From VFMC01 sp039796935 (GTDB lineage: Bacteria; Actinomycetota; Acidimicrobiia; Acidimicrobiales; Ilumatobacteraceae): a DNA stretch of 64,000 bases. This document shows, piece by piece, positions 53,463 to 61,783 of the stretch (position 1 is the first letter of the stretch; every line of letters starts with the position of its first letter). Made by a program: the position numbers and the translations under genes. The notes under the pieces were generated by a model. That model had not been told where the DNA came from, ran no database searches, and was given only the letters and a program-made list of their open reading frames with translations. The stretch lies in the NCBI GenBank assembly GCA_039796935.1, contig JBDKIV010000240.1, positions 1 to 64,000 on the forward strand, in the 5' to 3' direction.

Positions 53463-54317
53463 ATGCCCCTGCACGCTCAGGCCATCGGTGAACCGATCGG
53501 CGCGATCGACGTCCACTGCGATCGACGCTGGGTCATGTCGTTCGCCGCCGGGATACCCGACGACAGCGCCCCGTTCTACGACACGGTTGGCCACCTCGCC
53601 GTCCACCCGCTGTTCCCGGTCGCCGCCGAGTGGCAGCTCGTCGTCATGAAGCGCACCGACCCGTCGGGCATGTCCGCCGACGAGCGGCGGCGAGGCATCC
53701 ACGTCGCTCACGACCTCGCGATCGAACGGCCGGTCCGGCCCGACGAGACGATCAGCCTGACGGCGTCGTTGCTCGGCGTCGGCCGGCGTCGGTCGGGTGC
53801 GACGCAGGAGGTGTTGTTCGTCGCCCGGGACACCGCCGGCGACATCGTGTGGCGGAGCCGCTTCACGTCGCTCTTCCTCGGCGTCGAGCTCGTCGGCGAG
53901 CCCGCGACGCTCGAGATCGACTGGCCCGCCACCCCGCCTCGACCGGACACGAACGGACCCCTCGTCGCGACCGAGTCGACCGTTCGGCTCGTCGACGCAC
54001 ACGTCTATTCGGAATGCGCGCGCATCTGGAACCCGATCCACACCGACCGGGCGGCGGCGCGAGCGGCCGGGCTCACCGATCCGATCCTGCACGGCACGGC
54101 GACGCTGGCGCGAGGCGTGTCGCTGGTGACGGCCGCCGCCGGGGTTCGACTCGACGCGGTCACCCGAGTCGACTGCCGCTTCGTCGGCCAGGTGGCGCTC
54201 GGCAGCACCATCACGGCACGGCTACTCGCCCGCGACGACCATCACCTGTGGTTCGACGTGCTGACGGCCGACGGCGCGACGGCCATCGGCGACGGCCTCG
54301 TCTCGATCAACGCGTGA
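53463..54317 (+). CDS. MaoC-like hydratase domain protein
   Basis: A 284-residue double hot-dog protein. The C-terminal half has the hydratase-2 motif WNPIHTDRAAARAAGLTDPILHG, with Asp and His of the catalytic pair (residues about 195 and 200). The N-terminal half has the same fold but no motif, as in FAS1-like and HTD2-type hydratases. Predicted to add water to an enoyl thioester. Start: ATG at 53463, 6 nt after the -10-like CATGAT (53451-53456), so leaderless. It is divergent from the peptide operon and its 3' end overlaps dedA by 11 bp (convergent). Confidence 0.85.
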   Translation: MPLHAQAIGEPIGAIDVHCDRRWVMSFAAGIPDDSAPFYDTVGHLAVHPLFPVAAEWQLVVMKRTDPSGMSADERRRGIHVAHDLAIERPVRPDETISLTASLLGVGRRRSGATQEVLFVARDTAGDIVWRSRFTSLFLGVELVGEPATLEIDWPATPPRPDTNGPLVATESTVRLVDAHVYSECARIWNPIHTDRAAARAAGLTDPILHGTATLARGVSLVTAAAGVRLDAVTRVDCRFVGQVALGSTITARLLARDDHHLWFDVLTADGATAIGDGLVSINA

Positions 54318-54930
54318 ACCGCGGCTTGAGGAAGCGCTTCCAGACGAACAGGGCGACGAGCGCGACGATCACGATGATGACGACCGCCTGGAGCAGCCCG
54401 ACCACGTTGCCCACCTGATCCCATCGGTCGCCCAGCACGGCGCCGGCGGCGATGAGCGCGATGTTCCAGATGGCGCTGCCGATCGCCGTGAGCACGGTGA
54501 ACCGCACGAACGGCATCCGCCGGAACCCGGCCGGCACCGACACGATCGAGCGGATCAGCGGCACGCACCGGCCGATCAACACCGCCGCATCGGAGCGGCG
54601 GTCGAACCACTCCTCGGCCCGGACCAGATCGGGCTCTTTGATGCCGAACCACCGACCCGAGCGGACCACGAAGCCGTGCAGCCGCTCGGGGCCGATCGCC
54701 GCCGAGATGCCGTACAGGATCCAGGCACCGACGACCGAGCCGATCGTCGCGGCGACGATCATGCCGATCAGCGATGCATCGCCCCGTCCCGCCACGAAAC
54801 CGGCGAGGGGAAGGATCACCTCGGACGGGATCGGGGGGAACAGATTCTCGACGGCGACGAGGAGCGCGACGCCGACATAGCCGACGGTCTCGACGACATC
54901 GGTGACGAAGGTGGTGAGGTCGCCGAACAT
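54307..54930 (-). CDS. DedA-family membrane protein
   Basis: A 207-residue DedA/SNARE-associated family protein (lipid transport, undecaprenyl-phosphate flippase-like). Characteristic ENLFPPIPSEVILPLAGF at 28-45 with the membrane-embedded Glu and Pro, GSVVGAWILY, and R-C-V-P-L-I-R-S-I-V-S-V-P-A-G (about 121-135) in the second re-entrant half. The ATG at 54930 has a TACGAT -10-like box 9 nt upstream. It lies between the MaoC gene and the third sulfatase gene; no functional link is apparent. Confidence 0.93.
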   Translation of the reverse strand: MFGDLTTFVTDVVETVGYVGVALLVAVENLFPPIPSEVILPLAGFVAGRGDASLIGMIVAATIGSVVGAWILYGISAAIGPERLHGFVVRSGRWFGIKEPDLVRAEEWFDRRSDAAVLIGRCVPLIRSIVSVPAGFRRMPFVRFTVLTAIGSAIWNIALIAAGAVLGDRWDQVGNVVGLLQAVVIIVIVALVALFVWKRFLKPRFTR

Positions 54931-54953
54931 GCGACCTGCATCGTAACGAGCGG

Positions 54954-57194
54954 CTACTGCTTGCCCATCTCGGACCGCTGCTCGGTGGATGCGTCGGGGC
55001 CGACGGCGCGACCGAGCAACTCGATGTCGACGTGGTGCAGGACCCCTGCGAAGGAGAACGGCGACTCGTAACTCGTGCCGACGGGAGCACCGGCGTCACA
55101 CCCGACGCTCAGGCCGTTGAACGGCATGAACCCGCGGATGACACGAGGGATCTCGACCGAACCCACGGGTCGACCGTCGACACCGAGCTCGCCGCGCGCC
55201 GACACCCGATCGAGCATCGTCAGGGTGAAGGTGACGTCGTGGTCACCCGGGTCGAGCGGCGTCTCGGCGCGGACCTCGTGACGCTCCATCGGGAAGTGGT
55301 AGTGGAAACATGCCCGACCGTCCTGGACGAACATCGCGTACCCGCCCCACCGGTCGCCCTCGGCGACCAGCACGCCATCGGTGGCACCCTCGCCGACGGT
55401 GATGCGGGCGTCGATCCGGAAGCCGGTGTTGACCAGCCGTGGACCGGCGTCGGACGGCAGCCGGACCAGACCGGGCCACAGCCGCCACGTGCGGCGGACC
55501 GGCCGGCGACGGCGACTCCCGGCGCCACCCCGATCGTCGATCGGCAGCACCTGGTAGCGCTCGGCCTCGTCCCACCAGCGCTCGACCAACGCCTCGAGCA
55601 CCTCGGGGTGCTGGCCGGCGAGATCGTGGCTCTCCGAGAAGTCCTCGTCGAGGTGGTACAGCTCCCACACGTCCTCGTCGAGCGGGCGTCGGGCGTCGTG
55701 CATGGTGACGGCCTTCCATCCGCCGGCGACGATGCCGCGGTGGCCGAGCATCTCGAAGTGCTGCACCGACTTGCGGGTCGGTGCGTCGGGCTCGGCGAAG
55801 GTGTAGGCCATCGAGGTGCCGTGCATCGGCATCTGGGCCACGCCGTTCACCGCCGGGGGCAGCGACGCTGCTGCGACGTCGAGCACGGTCGGGGCGAGAT
55901 CGCTCACGTGGTGGAACTGCCGCCGCAGCCCACCCGCAGAGCCCTCGGGCAACCCGGCCGGCCAATGGACCACGAGCGGGTCGCGCACGCCTCCGCCATG
56001 AGTGTTCTGCTTGTAGAACTTGCACGGCGTGTTGCCCGCCATGGCCCACCCGAGCGGGTAGTTGTTGAACCACTGCGTCTCGCCGATCTGGTCGAGCAGA
56101 CCGAGCGACTGCTCGAGCGTCATCGGGGCGCGTTCGAAGTACCGGCCCTGGTGGAGCGTGCCGAACGGGCTGCCTTCCTGCGACGCCCCGTTGTCGCTCA
56201 TCACCACGAACACGGTGTTGTCGAGCCGACCGACTCGCTCGAGCGTGGCGACCAGCCGACCGATCTGGGTGTCGGTGTGGCTGAGCATCGCCGCGTACGC
56301 CGCCTGGAACCGCACGTACAACCGCTGTTCGTCGGCCGACAGCGACTCCCACTCGGGCACACCGGGGTTGCGCGGCGGCAACTCGGTCGACCCGGGGATG
56401 ATCCCCATCGCCTTCTGGCGGGCGATGCGGTCGAGGCGGGTGGCGTCCCAACCCTTCCGGAAGCGCTCTTCGTACGCGTCGATCATGTCCTTCGGCACGT
56501 GATGGGGCGAGTGTCCGGCACCGAAGGCGAGGTACAGGAAGAACGGCTTCTCGGGGGCGACCGAGGTCTGGTCCGAGACGAGACCGATCGCCCGGTCGAC
56601 GAGATCGGTGGTGAGGTGATAGCCGGGTGTGTCGGGGGTGGGGATGTGGTGGTTGTCCTCGGTGAGGAACGGCTCCCAGTGGTTCATGGCCCCGTCCATG
56701 AACCCGTAGAACCGGTCGAAACCACGCTGTGTCGGCCACTGGTGGAACGGCCCCGACGGGCCCGTGTGATGCATCGGCGTGAGATGCCACTTGCCGACCG
56801 CCCAGCTGTTCCAGCCGCGTTCGCGAAGGATCTCGGGCAGCAACGCCGCCTCGCGCGAGATGGCCCCCCGGTAGCCGGGGTGGCCCATGTCCCAGTTGGC
56901 GAGCGTGCCCATGCCGACGGCGTGGTGGTTGCGGCCGGTGAGCAACGAGGCGCGCGTCGGCGAACAGAGCGAGGTCGTGTGGAAGTTGGTGTACCGCAGC
57001 CCGCCCGCAGCCAGCCGGTCGATGTTCGGCGTGTCGATCTCGGACCCGTAACACCCGAAGTCGGAGTAGCCGACGTCGTCGAAGACGCAGAACACCACGC
57101 TCGGTGTACCGGGAGGTGCCTCGAACTCGGCCGGCCACATCGGCTCGGCGCTCGACATGGTGACGCCGGGGCGGACTCGCGCTGTATCGCTCAT
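54954..57194 (-). CDS. Arylsulfatase-type sulfatase, full length
   Basis: A 746-residue long arylsulfatase. Metal ligand block VFDDVGYSDFG (Asp39-Asp40), sulfatase signature CSPTR with Cys77, LLTGRNHHAVG, and the second metal block MSDNGASQEG. A C-terminal jelly-roll-like extension (about 590-746) follows. Paralog of the gene at 1-1750, with similar blocks in the same order; the two are on the same strand but 53 kb apart. No signal peptide. ATG at 57194 lies 6 nt after the -10-like TACAAA (57206-57201), so leaderless. It is divergent from the kinase at 57300. Confidence 0.94.
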   Translation of the reverse strand: MSDTARVRPGVTMSSAEPMWPAEFEAPPGTPSVVFCVFDDVGYSDFGCYGSEIDTPNIDRLAAGGLRYTNFHTTSLCSPTRASLLTGRNHHAVGMGTLANWDMGHPGYRGAISREAALLPEILRERGWNSWAVGKWHLTPMHHTGPSGPFHQWPTQRGFDRFYGFMDGAMNHWEPFLTEDNHHIPTPDTPGYHLTTDLVDRAIGLVSDQTSVAPEKPFFLYLAFGAGHSPHHVPKDMIDAYEERFRKGWDATRLDRIARQKAMGIIPGSTELPPRNPGVPEWESLSADEQRLYVRFQAAYAAMLSHTDTQIGRLVATLERVGRLDNTVFVVMSDNGASQEGSPFGTLHQGRYFERAPMTLEQSLGLLDQIGETQWFNNYPLGWAMAGNTPCKFYKQNTHGGGVRDPLVVHWPAGLPEGSAGGLRRQFHHVSDLAPTVLDVAAASLPPAVNGVAQMPMHGTSMAYTFAEPDAPTRKSVQHFEMLGHRGIVAGGWKAVTMHDARRPLDEDVWELYHLDEDFSESHDLAGQHPEVLEALVERWWDEAERYQVLPIDDRGGAGSRRRRPVRRTWRLWPGLVRLPSDAGPRLVNTGFRIDARITVGEGATDGVLVAEGDRWGGYAMFVQDGRACFHYHFPMERHEVRAETPLDPGDHDVTFTLTMLDRVSARGELGVDGRPVGSVEIPRVIRGFMPFNGLSVGCDAGAPVGTSYESPFSFAGVLHHVDIELLGRAVGPDASTEQRSEMGKQ

Positions 57195-57299
57195 GGCCTG
57201 TTTGTAGCCGATGCGCGAACCCTCGTCGACCACGGTTCGCCCCGGTCGACGCGGGATCGGTACCGTCGACCCGTTCCGAGACGACAGACGGGGGATGCG

Positions 57300-58385
57300 A
57301 TGTCGACAACGCAGGACGTTCGCGGGGAGCCCGCACAGATCGACGGGCCGTGGATGACCGAGGTCCTCGAGGCGGCAGGCGTCGCCCGAGGTGCGACCGT
57401 CACCGCCGTCACGCTCGACGGTTTCATCGGCACGGGCCAGACGGGCCGCAACGCCCGTTTGTCGCTCACGTGGGACCGGCCCGACGATCGACCGGGCACC
57501 GTGGTCGGCAAGTTCCCGTCGGCCGACCCGACGGCACGATTCGCCGCGTTCGAGAACGGCACGTACCTGACCGAGTGGTCGTTCTACGACCAACTCGCCG
57601 ACACCCTCTCGATCAGGACCCCGGCCTGCTACGCAGCACGGTTCGACGCCGACGCCCGCGACTTCGTGTTGATCATGGAGGACCTGGCCGGCTCGCGCCA
57701 GGGCGACCAGTTCCGCGGGCTCACGGTGGACGAGGCATCGCTGGCCATCGAGCAGGCCGTCGGCCTGCACGCCCCCCGGTGGGGAGATCCCACGATCGCC
57801 TCCTTCGGCAGCCACCGACCGAAGGGTGACGAGGCCGCCGCTGCCCTCGGGATGGTGTACGGCATGATGGTCGAGCCGTTCCTCGATCGACTCGGGGGCG
57901 GGCTCGACGACGACGTCATCGAGTTGACCAGGGCGCTCATCCCGTTCGCCGGGGCGTGGGCCAGTGGGACCGACACACCGCGTACCGTGGTGCACCTCGA
58001 CTACCGACCCGACAACTTCATGTTCGGCGCCACGCCGGATGCGCCGCCGCTCGCCGTCGTCGACTGGCAGACGTGCACCGACGGCAACGCCATGTGGGAT
58101 CTCGCCTACATGATCGGTGGCGGCTTCGAGCCGGCGCACCGGGCGCAGGTGGAGCGCTCGCTGCTCGACGACTACCGCGCCCGCATGTCGAGCGCCGGTG
58201 TCGACTACGACGCCGACACGATGTGGCGCGACTATCGCCACGCGTCGCTGTGGGGCGTGGTGATGACCGTGATCGCCACGATCCTCGCCGCCGAGACCGA
58301 GCGGGGCAACGAGATGCTCACGGTGATGGGCCAACGCCACGGCCGGCATGCACTCGACCTCGAGGCGCTGGAGTTGCTGGGCTGA
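57300..58385 (+). CDS. Phosphotransferase of the aminoglycoside/ecdysteroid-kinase-like superfamily
   Basis: A 361-residue protein-kinase-fold phosphotransferase. Catalytic loop VVHLDYRPDN with His232, Asp234 and Asn239; metal-binding Asp255 in VVDWQ. The N-lobe has the shortened glycine loop of APH/CHK kinases. These enzymes phosphorylate small hydroxylated molecules (aminoglycosides, choline, sterol-like alcohols); the substrate here is unknown. RBS GGGGGA precedes the ATG. The next gene begins only 2 nt after its stop, so it is linked to the membrane/LDI cassette; phosphorylation of a terpenoid-like alcohol is one possible use. Confidence 0.85.
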   Translation: MSTTQDVRGEPAQIDGPWMTEVLEAAGVARGATVTAVTLDGFIGTGQTGRNARLSLTWDRPDDRPGTVVGKFPSADPTARFAAFENGTYLTEWSFYDQLADTLSIRTPACYAARFDADARDFVLIMEDLAGSRQGDQFRGLTVDEASLAIEQAVGLHAPRWGDPTIASFGSHRPKGDEAAAALGMVYGMMVEPFLDRLGGGLDDDVIELTRALIPFAGAWASGTDTPRTVVHLDYRPDNFMFGATPDAPPLAVVDWQTCTDGNAMWDLAYMIGGGFEPAHRAQVERSLLDDYRARMSSAGVDYDADTMWRDYRHASLWGVVMTVIATILAAETERGNEMLTVMGQRHGRHALDLEALELLG

Positions 58386-58387
58386 CG

Positions 58388-59638
58388 ATGATGCACACCG
58401 CGACGCTGCGTGTCCGCCGGATGGTGGTGCTCGGCGCATTCGTCGCGGTGATCGCGACCGCCTGGCTCGCCTTCGGACACCGGGGCCAGCACGTCGCGCG
58501 CGGCCTGTTGTTCCCCGGCGCCGGACTGGTCGACGAGCGGCCGTTGCTCGCAGCGCTGTGCCTCGCTGCCACCGTCGTGGCAACGCTGGCCTGGCTGCGA
58601 TGGGGCGCGGACTGGCTGGTGGCCACCGCCGCCGGGCTCTCGGTGGTGCTCTCGGCCCTCGCCGTACCGGTGGGCCAGCACGCGAGCGGACCGGTGCACG
58701 ATTCGTGGCAGGCATCCGCTGCAGCCCACGAGTTCCCGCTCGTCCTGATCGTCGTCGCGGTCGTCGCCTGGCTCCGGGCGCTCACCCTCCGGGTCCCGCT
58801 GATCGCTGCCTGGGTGAGCGCACGGCACCGACGTCGTGCGGGTCTCGGTGACACCGGCCAGCTCCCTCCGGTCGACCGGTCACGGACGGCCGCGGTACTC
58901 GCCCTCGTCGGTGGCGAACTGGCCGGTCGCGCTGCGGCAGTGGCGGCCGATCCCGAGGTCGTCGAACGGGCCCGCCGGGTCGGTCTGGTGGCCCGGTTCC
59001 GCACCGGCGGCGACCCGTTGCGACATGACCATGCCCACGCCCGCGCTGCGCTGGCACTGACGGGTCGCGCCGACCGGGAGACGCTCGATCGACTGATCGC
59101 CGACACCGATCGTCACCCGCTCGGCGTGGTGTGCAGCGAGCCGGGGTGGGTCCGCCCCCTCGACGCAACCCTCGTCGCACTGGCGGTGTCGCGAGCGGGG
59201 GTTCGCCCCACCAGGTGGACCAGCGCGCTCGAGCAGCAGTTCGCCCTCGACCGTGGGCACCGGCCGGCCTGGTGGTGGACACCCCTCGGCATCGGCGCCG
59301 GATCGATGCCGGCGTGGGAGCACGCCACCACGGCATGTCTGGCGCGCGCCGCAGGGTGGATCGATCACGATCGCGACTGGGAGGCACTCCGCCGCACCGC
59401 CCTCGGGGCATCGGCGCGCGGCACCTCGGTGGCCGCCGACGAACGCCTCATCGCCGCAGCCCGGATCCTCGCCTCGCTCGCCGGTGACACCGAGGCCGGC
59501 CGCCTGTTGGCCCGGCCGACGGTGCGCCACGACCCACTGGCCGTGGCCATCGACCTCCTCGCACGACGTCTCGCCGACGACCCATCAGCGCTCGCTCCCC
59601 GTGGGCTCGCACCGACCGAACGGACCTTCACCGCATGA
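58388..59638 (+). CDS. Uncharacterised membrane protein with cytoplasmic helical domain
   Basis: A 416-residue protein. The N-terminal 150 residues contain three to four transmembrane segments (15-33, 52-72, 80-100, 117-137); the rest is soluble, Ala/Arg-rich and mostly helical (residues 170-416), with WWWTPLGIGAGSMPAWEHATTACLARAAGW a possible repeat-like block resembling all-alpha barrel segments. I do not recognise the family. The alpha-alpha-barrel-like look and its place before the two LDI-like genes suggest it belongs with them. The gene starts 2 nt after the kinase and ends in the duplicated ATGAGCATCACCG repeat. Confidence 0.7.
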   Translation: MMHTATLRVRRMVVLGAFVAVIATAWLAFGHRGQHVARGLLFPGAGLVDERPLLAALCLAATVVATLAWLRWGADWLVATAAGLSVVLSALAVPVGQHASGPVHDSWQASAAAHEFPLVLIVVAVVAWLRALTLRVPLIAAWVSARHRRRAGLGDTGQLPPVDRSRTAAVLALVGGELAGRAAAVAADPEVVERARRVGLVARFRTGGDPLRHDHAHARAALALTGRADRETLDRLIADTDRHPLGVVCSEPGWVRPLDATLVALAVSRAGVRPTRWTSALEQQFALDRGHRPAWWWTPLGIGAGSMPAWEHATTACLARAAGWIDHDRDWEALRRTALGASARGTSVAADERLIAAARILASLAGDTEAGRLLARPTVRHDPLAVAIDLLARRLADDPSALAPRGLAPTERTFTA

Positions 59639-59662
59639 GCATCACCGTATGAGCATCACCGC
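59635..59662 (+). repeat. 14-bp tandem duplication at the gene junction
   Basis: ATGAGCATCACCG(T/C) is present twice in a row (59635-59648 and 59649-59662). The first copy contains the ATGA stop overlap of the upstream gene; its ATG leads to a stop after five codons. The second copy provides the start of the LDI-like gene. This looks like a recent duplication of an original ATGA junction. Confidence 0.85.
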
Positions 59663-61646
59663 ACCTCCCCCGGCCGGGACCGACACCGTCGAGCCGCAGG
59701 CCATCCCGCTGCTGCCCGAGCGACCGAAGCGGATGGGTCCTGTCACCCGATGGCTCGTGCTCCGCAGCGTTGCGGTCTTCGTCGTCTGGCAGGCGATCGC
59801 GGCTTCGCTCGTCGTGTTCGGCGGTGACACCGCCCGCGCCGGCGGCCTGTCCCTCGTCGTACCGGGAGGCGGGTTCGTGTTCACCGCCAGCCCGGTGCTG
59901 TTCGCGCTCACCTGGGTGGCGATGTCGGTCGCCGTGGTCCTCTGGTGGGGCATGAGCCTCCACGTCGGCATTCCGGTGGTGTGGATGCTGAGCGCCGTGG
60001 GCAGCGCGCTGGTGGCGAACGGCCCGCGCCTCTGGGTCGAGCGCGGCACCACGTGGGGATGGGCGATCCCGGCGAGCTACCTGCTGGCCGTCGTGCTGGT
60101 CGGCGCACTCGTGTGGTCGTTCGAGGCCCGCTTCCGTCGCAAGCGAGCCGCGGTCCCCGAGCTCAACGAGTACCTCGCCTCGGCCCGGCTGCCCGAACCG
60201 TCCCGAGCGCTGCGGACCCCCGACGAGATGGATGCCGAACTGCTCCGCTGGAGCTACGAACTCGCCCTGCAGCCCATCGACCGCTTCGACGGGTTCGAGT
60301 GGGGCGAACAGTTCCACGGCGGGACCGTGGTCCGTTACCAGTTGAACTACCTCGGCTGGGCGCTCGCCCCCTACGCGGTCAACTACGTGCCCAACGCGCC
60401 CGGCCAGATCGAGCTGGCGCTTCGCAACCTGGTCATCAAACAGACCGACCTCCGTGTCTGGCAGTACTGGCAGACCCTCAACCGGCTCGGCAACTTCGAC
60501 GGCAATCCCGATCCGCTGGTGCGCGACAACATCATGTTCTCGGGCTTCACGGGCGACCAGATCAACCTCTACGAGGCCGCGACCGGCTCGACCTACTTCG
60601 ACCAACCAGGTTCGCTGACGTTCGTGTGGAAAGACGGCCGCACCTTCGCGTACGACCACCACAGCTGGATGGAGGCGGTGCGCAAGAACTTCGAGCAGAG
60701 CCGGTTGGGGTTCTTCCCGTGCGAGCCGGGGTGGGCCTTCGCGGCGTGCAACACCCTCGGCGCGCAGGCGCTGTACGGGCACGACCGCCTGCACGGGACG
60801 TCGCTGTGGGCGTCGGTCGAACCCAGATGGCGCGAGACGCTCGAACGCGAGTACCTGATGCCGGACGGCAACTACGCCAACATCCGGTCGACCCACACGG
60901 GGCTGTCGTGGGACACCGGCGAGACGCCGGGCGGCGAGTACTTCGCCACGGGGACCCACCAGTTCCGCGATGTCGCACCCGACCTGGCAGCACGCGGTCG
61001 AGCACTGAGCTTGCGTCACGCACCGCAGAAGCTGGCCAAGCTCCGGGCCCTCATCGCCGATGGTGTGCTGCAGATGCAGCTGCCCGACGAGTGGGAGCGC
61101 AACCGCGCCCGGCGCAGCGCGGTGCCCGGCTGGACGAAGCTGATCGGCGGTGCCCGGGCGGTCGGCGACGAAGAACTCGCCGTCGCGGCCCAGCGCGCCC
61201 ACGACCGACAGTGCGCCACGGGTCAGCGGTGGCCCGAGCGGCCGCTGGCCGTCGGGGTCTCCAACCTCGCCCTGCACCTGCTGGTTCGCTGGTCGACCCC
61301 GATCGACAATGCTGCGTTGAACATCCGCGGCTACGTGCCACCGGTCGGTCCGGTCCTGCACGACGCGCCCTGGCCGGCAGTGCTGGTGACGCTGGCCCGC
61401 TCGAGCGACGGTGTCACACTCGACCTCGTGCTCCGTCCCGGCCCGGAGGCCGATGCGCGACCGGTCGGTCTCGGCTTCACCGCCCTGCAGCCCGGCACGA
61501 CGTATCGGCTCGCGGGGGACGGGTTCGACGTCGAGTTCGTCGCCGACGGCGACGGGCACGGGTCGATCGACGTCACCGTCGGGGCCACCCTGGCCCTGCG
61601 ACTCGAGCCGGTCACGGCCGACACGGCGGACCGGGTGCTGTCATGA
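59649..61646 (+). CDS. Membrane-anchored linalool dehydratase/isomerase-like protein, copy 1
   Basis: A 665-residue protein with four or five N-terminal transmembrane segments (residues 36-156) and a large soluble C-terminal domain. The soluble domain has WGEQFHGGT.VRYQLNYLGW, YDHHSWMEAV (Asp336-His337-His338) and PCEPGWAFAACN with Cys358 and Cys367 nine residues apart, the same spacing as the catalytic Cys pair (171/180) of linalool dehydratase/isomerase. I infer an LDI-like alpha/alpha-barrel enzyme, acting on a terpenoid alcohol or another hydrophobic substrate at the membrane. A paralog with the same order follows 134 nt later. ATG from the duplicated 14-bp repeat. Confidence 0.75.
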   Translation: MSITAPPPAGTDTVEPQAIPLLPERPKRMGPVTRWLVLRSVAVFVVWQAIAASLVVFGGDTARAGGLSLVVPGGGFVFTASPVLFALTWVAMSVAVVLWWGMSLHVGIPVVWMLSAVGSALVANGPRLWVERGTTWGWAIPASYLLAVVLVGALVWSFEARFRRKRAAVPELNEYLASARLPEPSRALRTPDEMDAELLRWSYELALQPIDRFDGFEWGEQFHGGTVVRYQLNYLGWALAPYAVNYVPNAPGQIELALRNLVIKQTDLRVWQYWQTLNRLGNFDGNPDPLVRDNIMFSGFTGDQINLYEAATGSTYFDQPGSLTFVWKDGRTFAYDHHSWMEAVRKNFEQSRLGFFPCEPGWAFAACNTLGAQALYGHDRLHGTSLWASVEPRWRETLEREYLMPDGNYANIRSTHTGLSWDTGETPGGEYFATGTHQFRDVAPDLAARGRALSLRHAPQKLAKLRALIADGVLQMQLPDEWERNRARRSAVPGWTKLIGGARAVGDEELAVAAQRAHDRQCATGQRWPERPLAVGVSNLALHLLVRWSTPIDNAALNIRGYVPPVGPVLHDAPWPAVLVTLARSSDGVTLDLVLRPGPEADARPVGLGFTALQPGTTYRLAGDGFDVEFVADGDGHGSIDVTVGATLALRLEPVTADTADRVLS

Positions 61647-61783
61647 TCTCGATGTACCTCAACTGCGCACAGGTGTGGGTCCGTCTCGTACGGCTCTGGT
61701 GCCGGCTCACCCGCCGGCCTCAGGTGACCTACGAGGCCCCGCCGCTCGCCCATGCCCGACCATCCGGTGGAGACCGCTCGTGA
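61643..61783 (+). CDS. Microprotein following LDI-like copy 1 (46 aa)
   Basis: A 46-codon gene overlapping the stop of copy 1 (ATGA) and the GTG of copy 2 (GTGA). The sequence has Cys-x(2)-[VL]-W-x-RLV-x-L near the N-terminus and an R-x-x-RRP-x-VT block. Its counterpart after copy 2 (63702) has the same residues in the same order, so this is a real gene family. There is no transmembrane helix, but the helix is amphipathic and Arg-rich. It may bind the LDI-like enzyme or membrane. Confidence 0.75.
   Translation: MISMYLNCAQVWVRLVRLWCRLTRRPQVTYEAPPLAHARPSGGDRS

Noticed and set aside
52374..54092. A 572-codon minus-strand frame across the aminotransferase and MaoC genes
   Set aside because: It crosses two genes in the wrong frame, and has neither motif nor promoter.
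55032..57299. A long plus-strand frame antisense to the third sulfatase and joined to the kinase
   Set aside because: Only the part after the ATG at 57300 matches a protein family. The rest is a shadow of the sulfatase frame.
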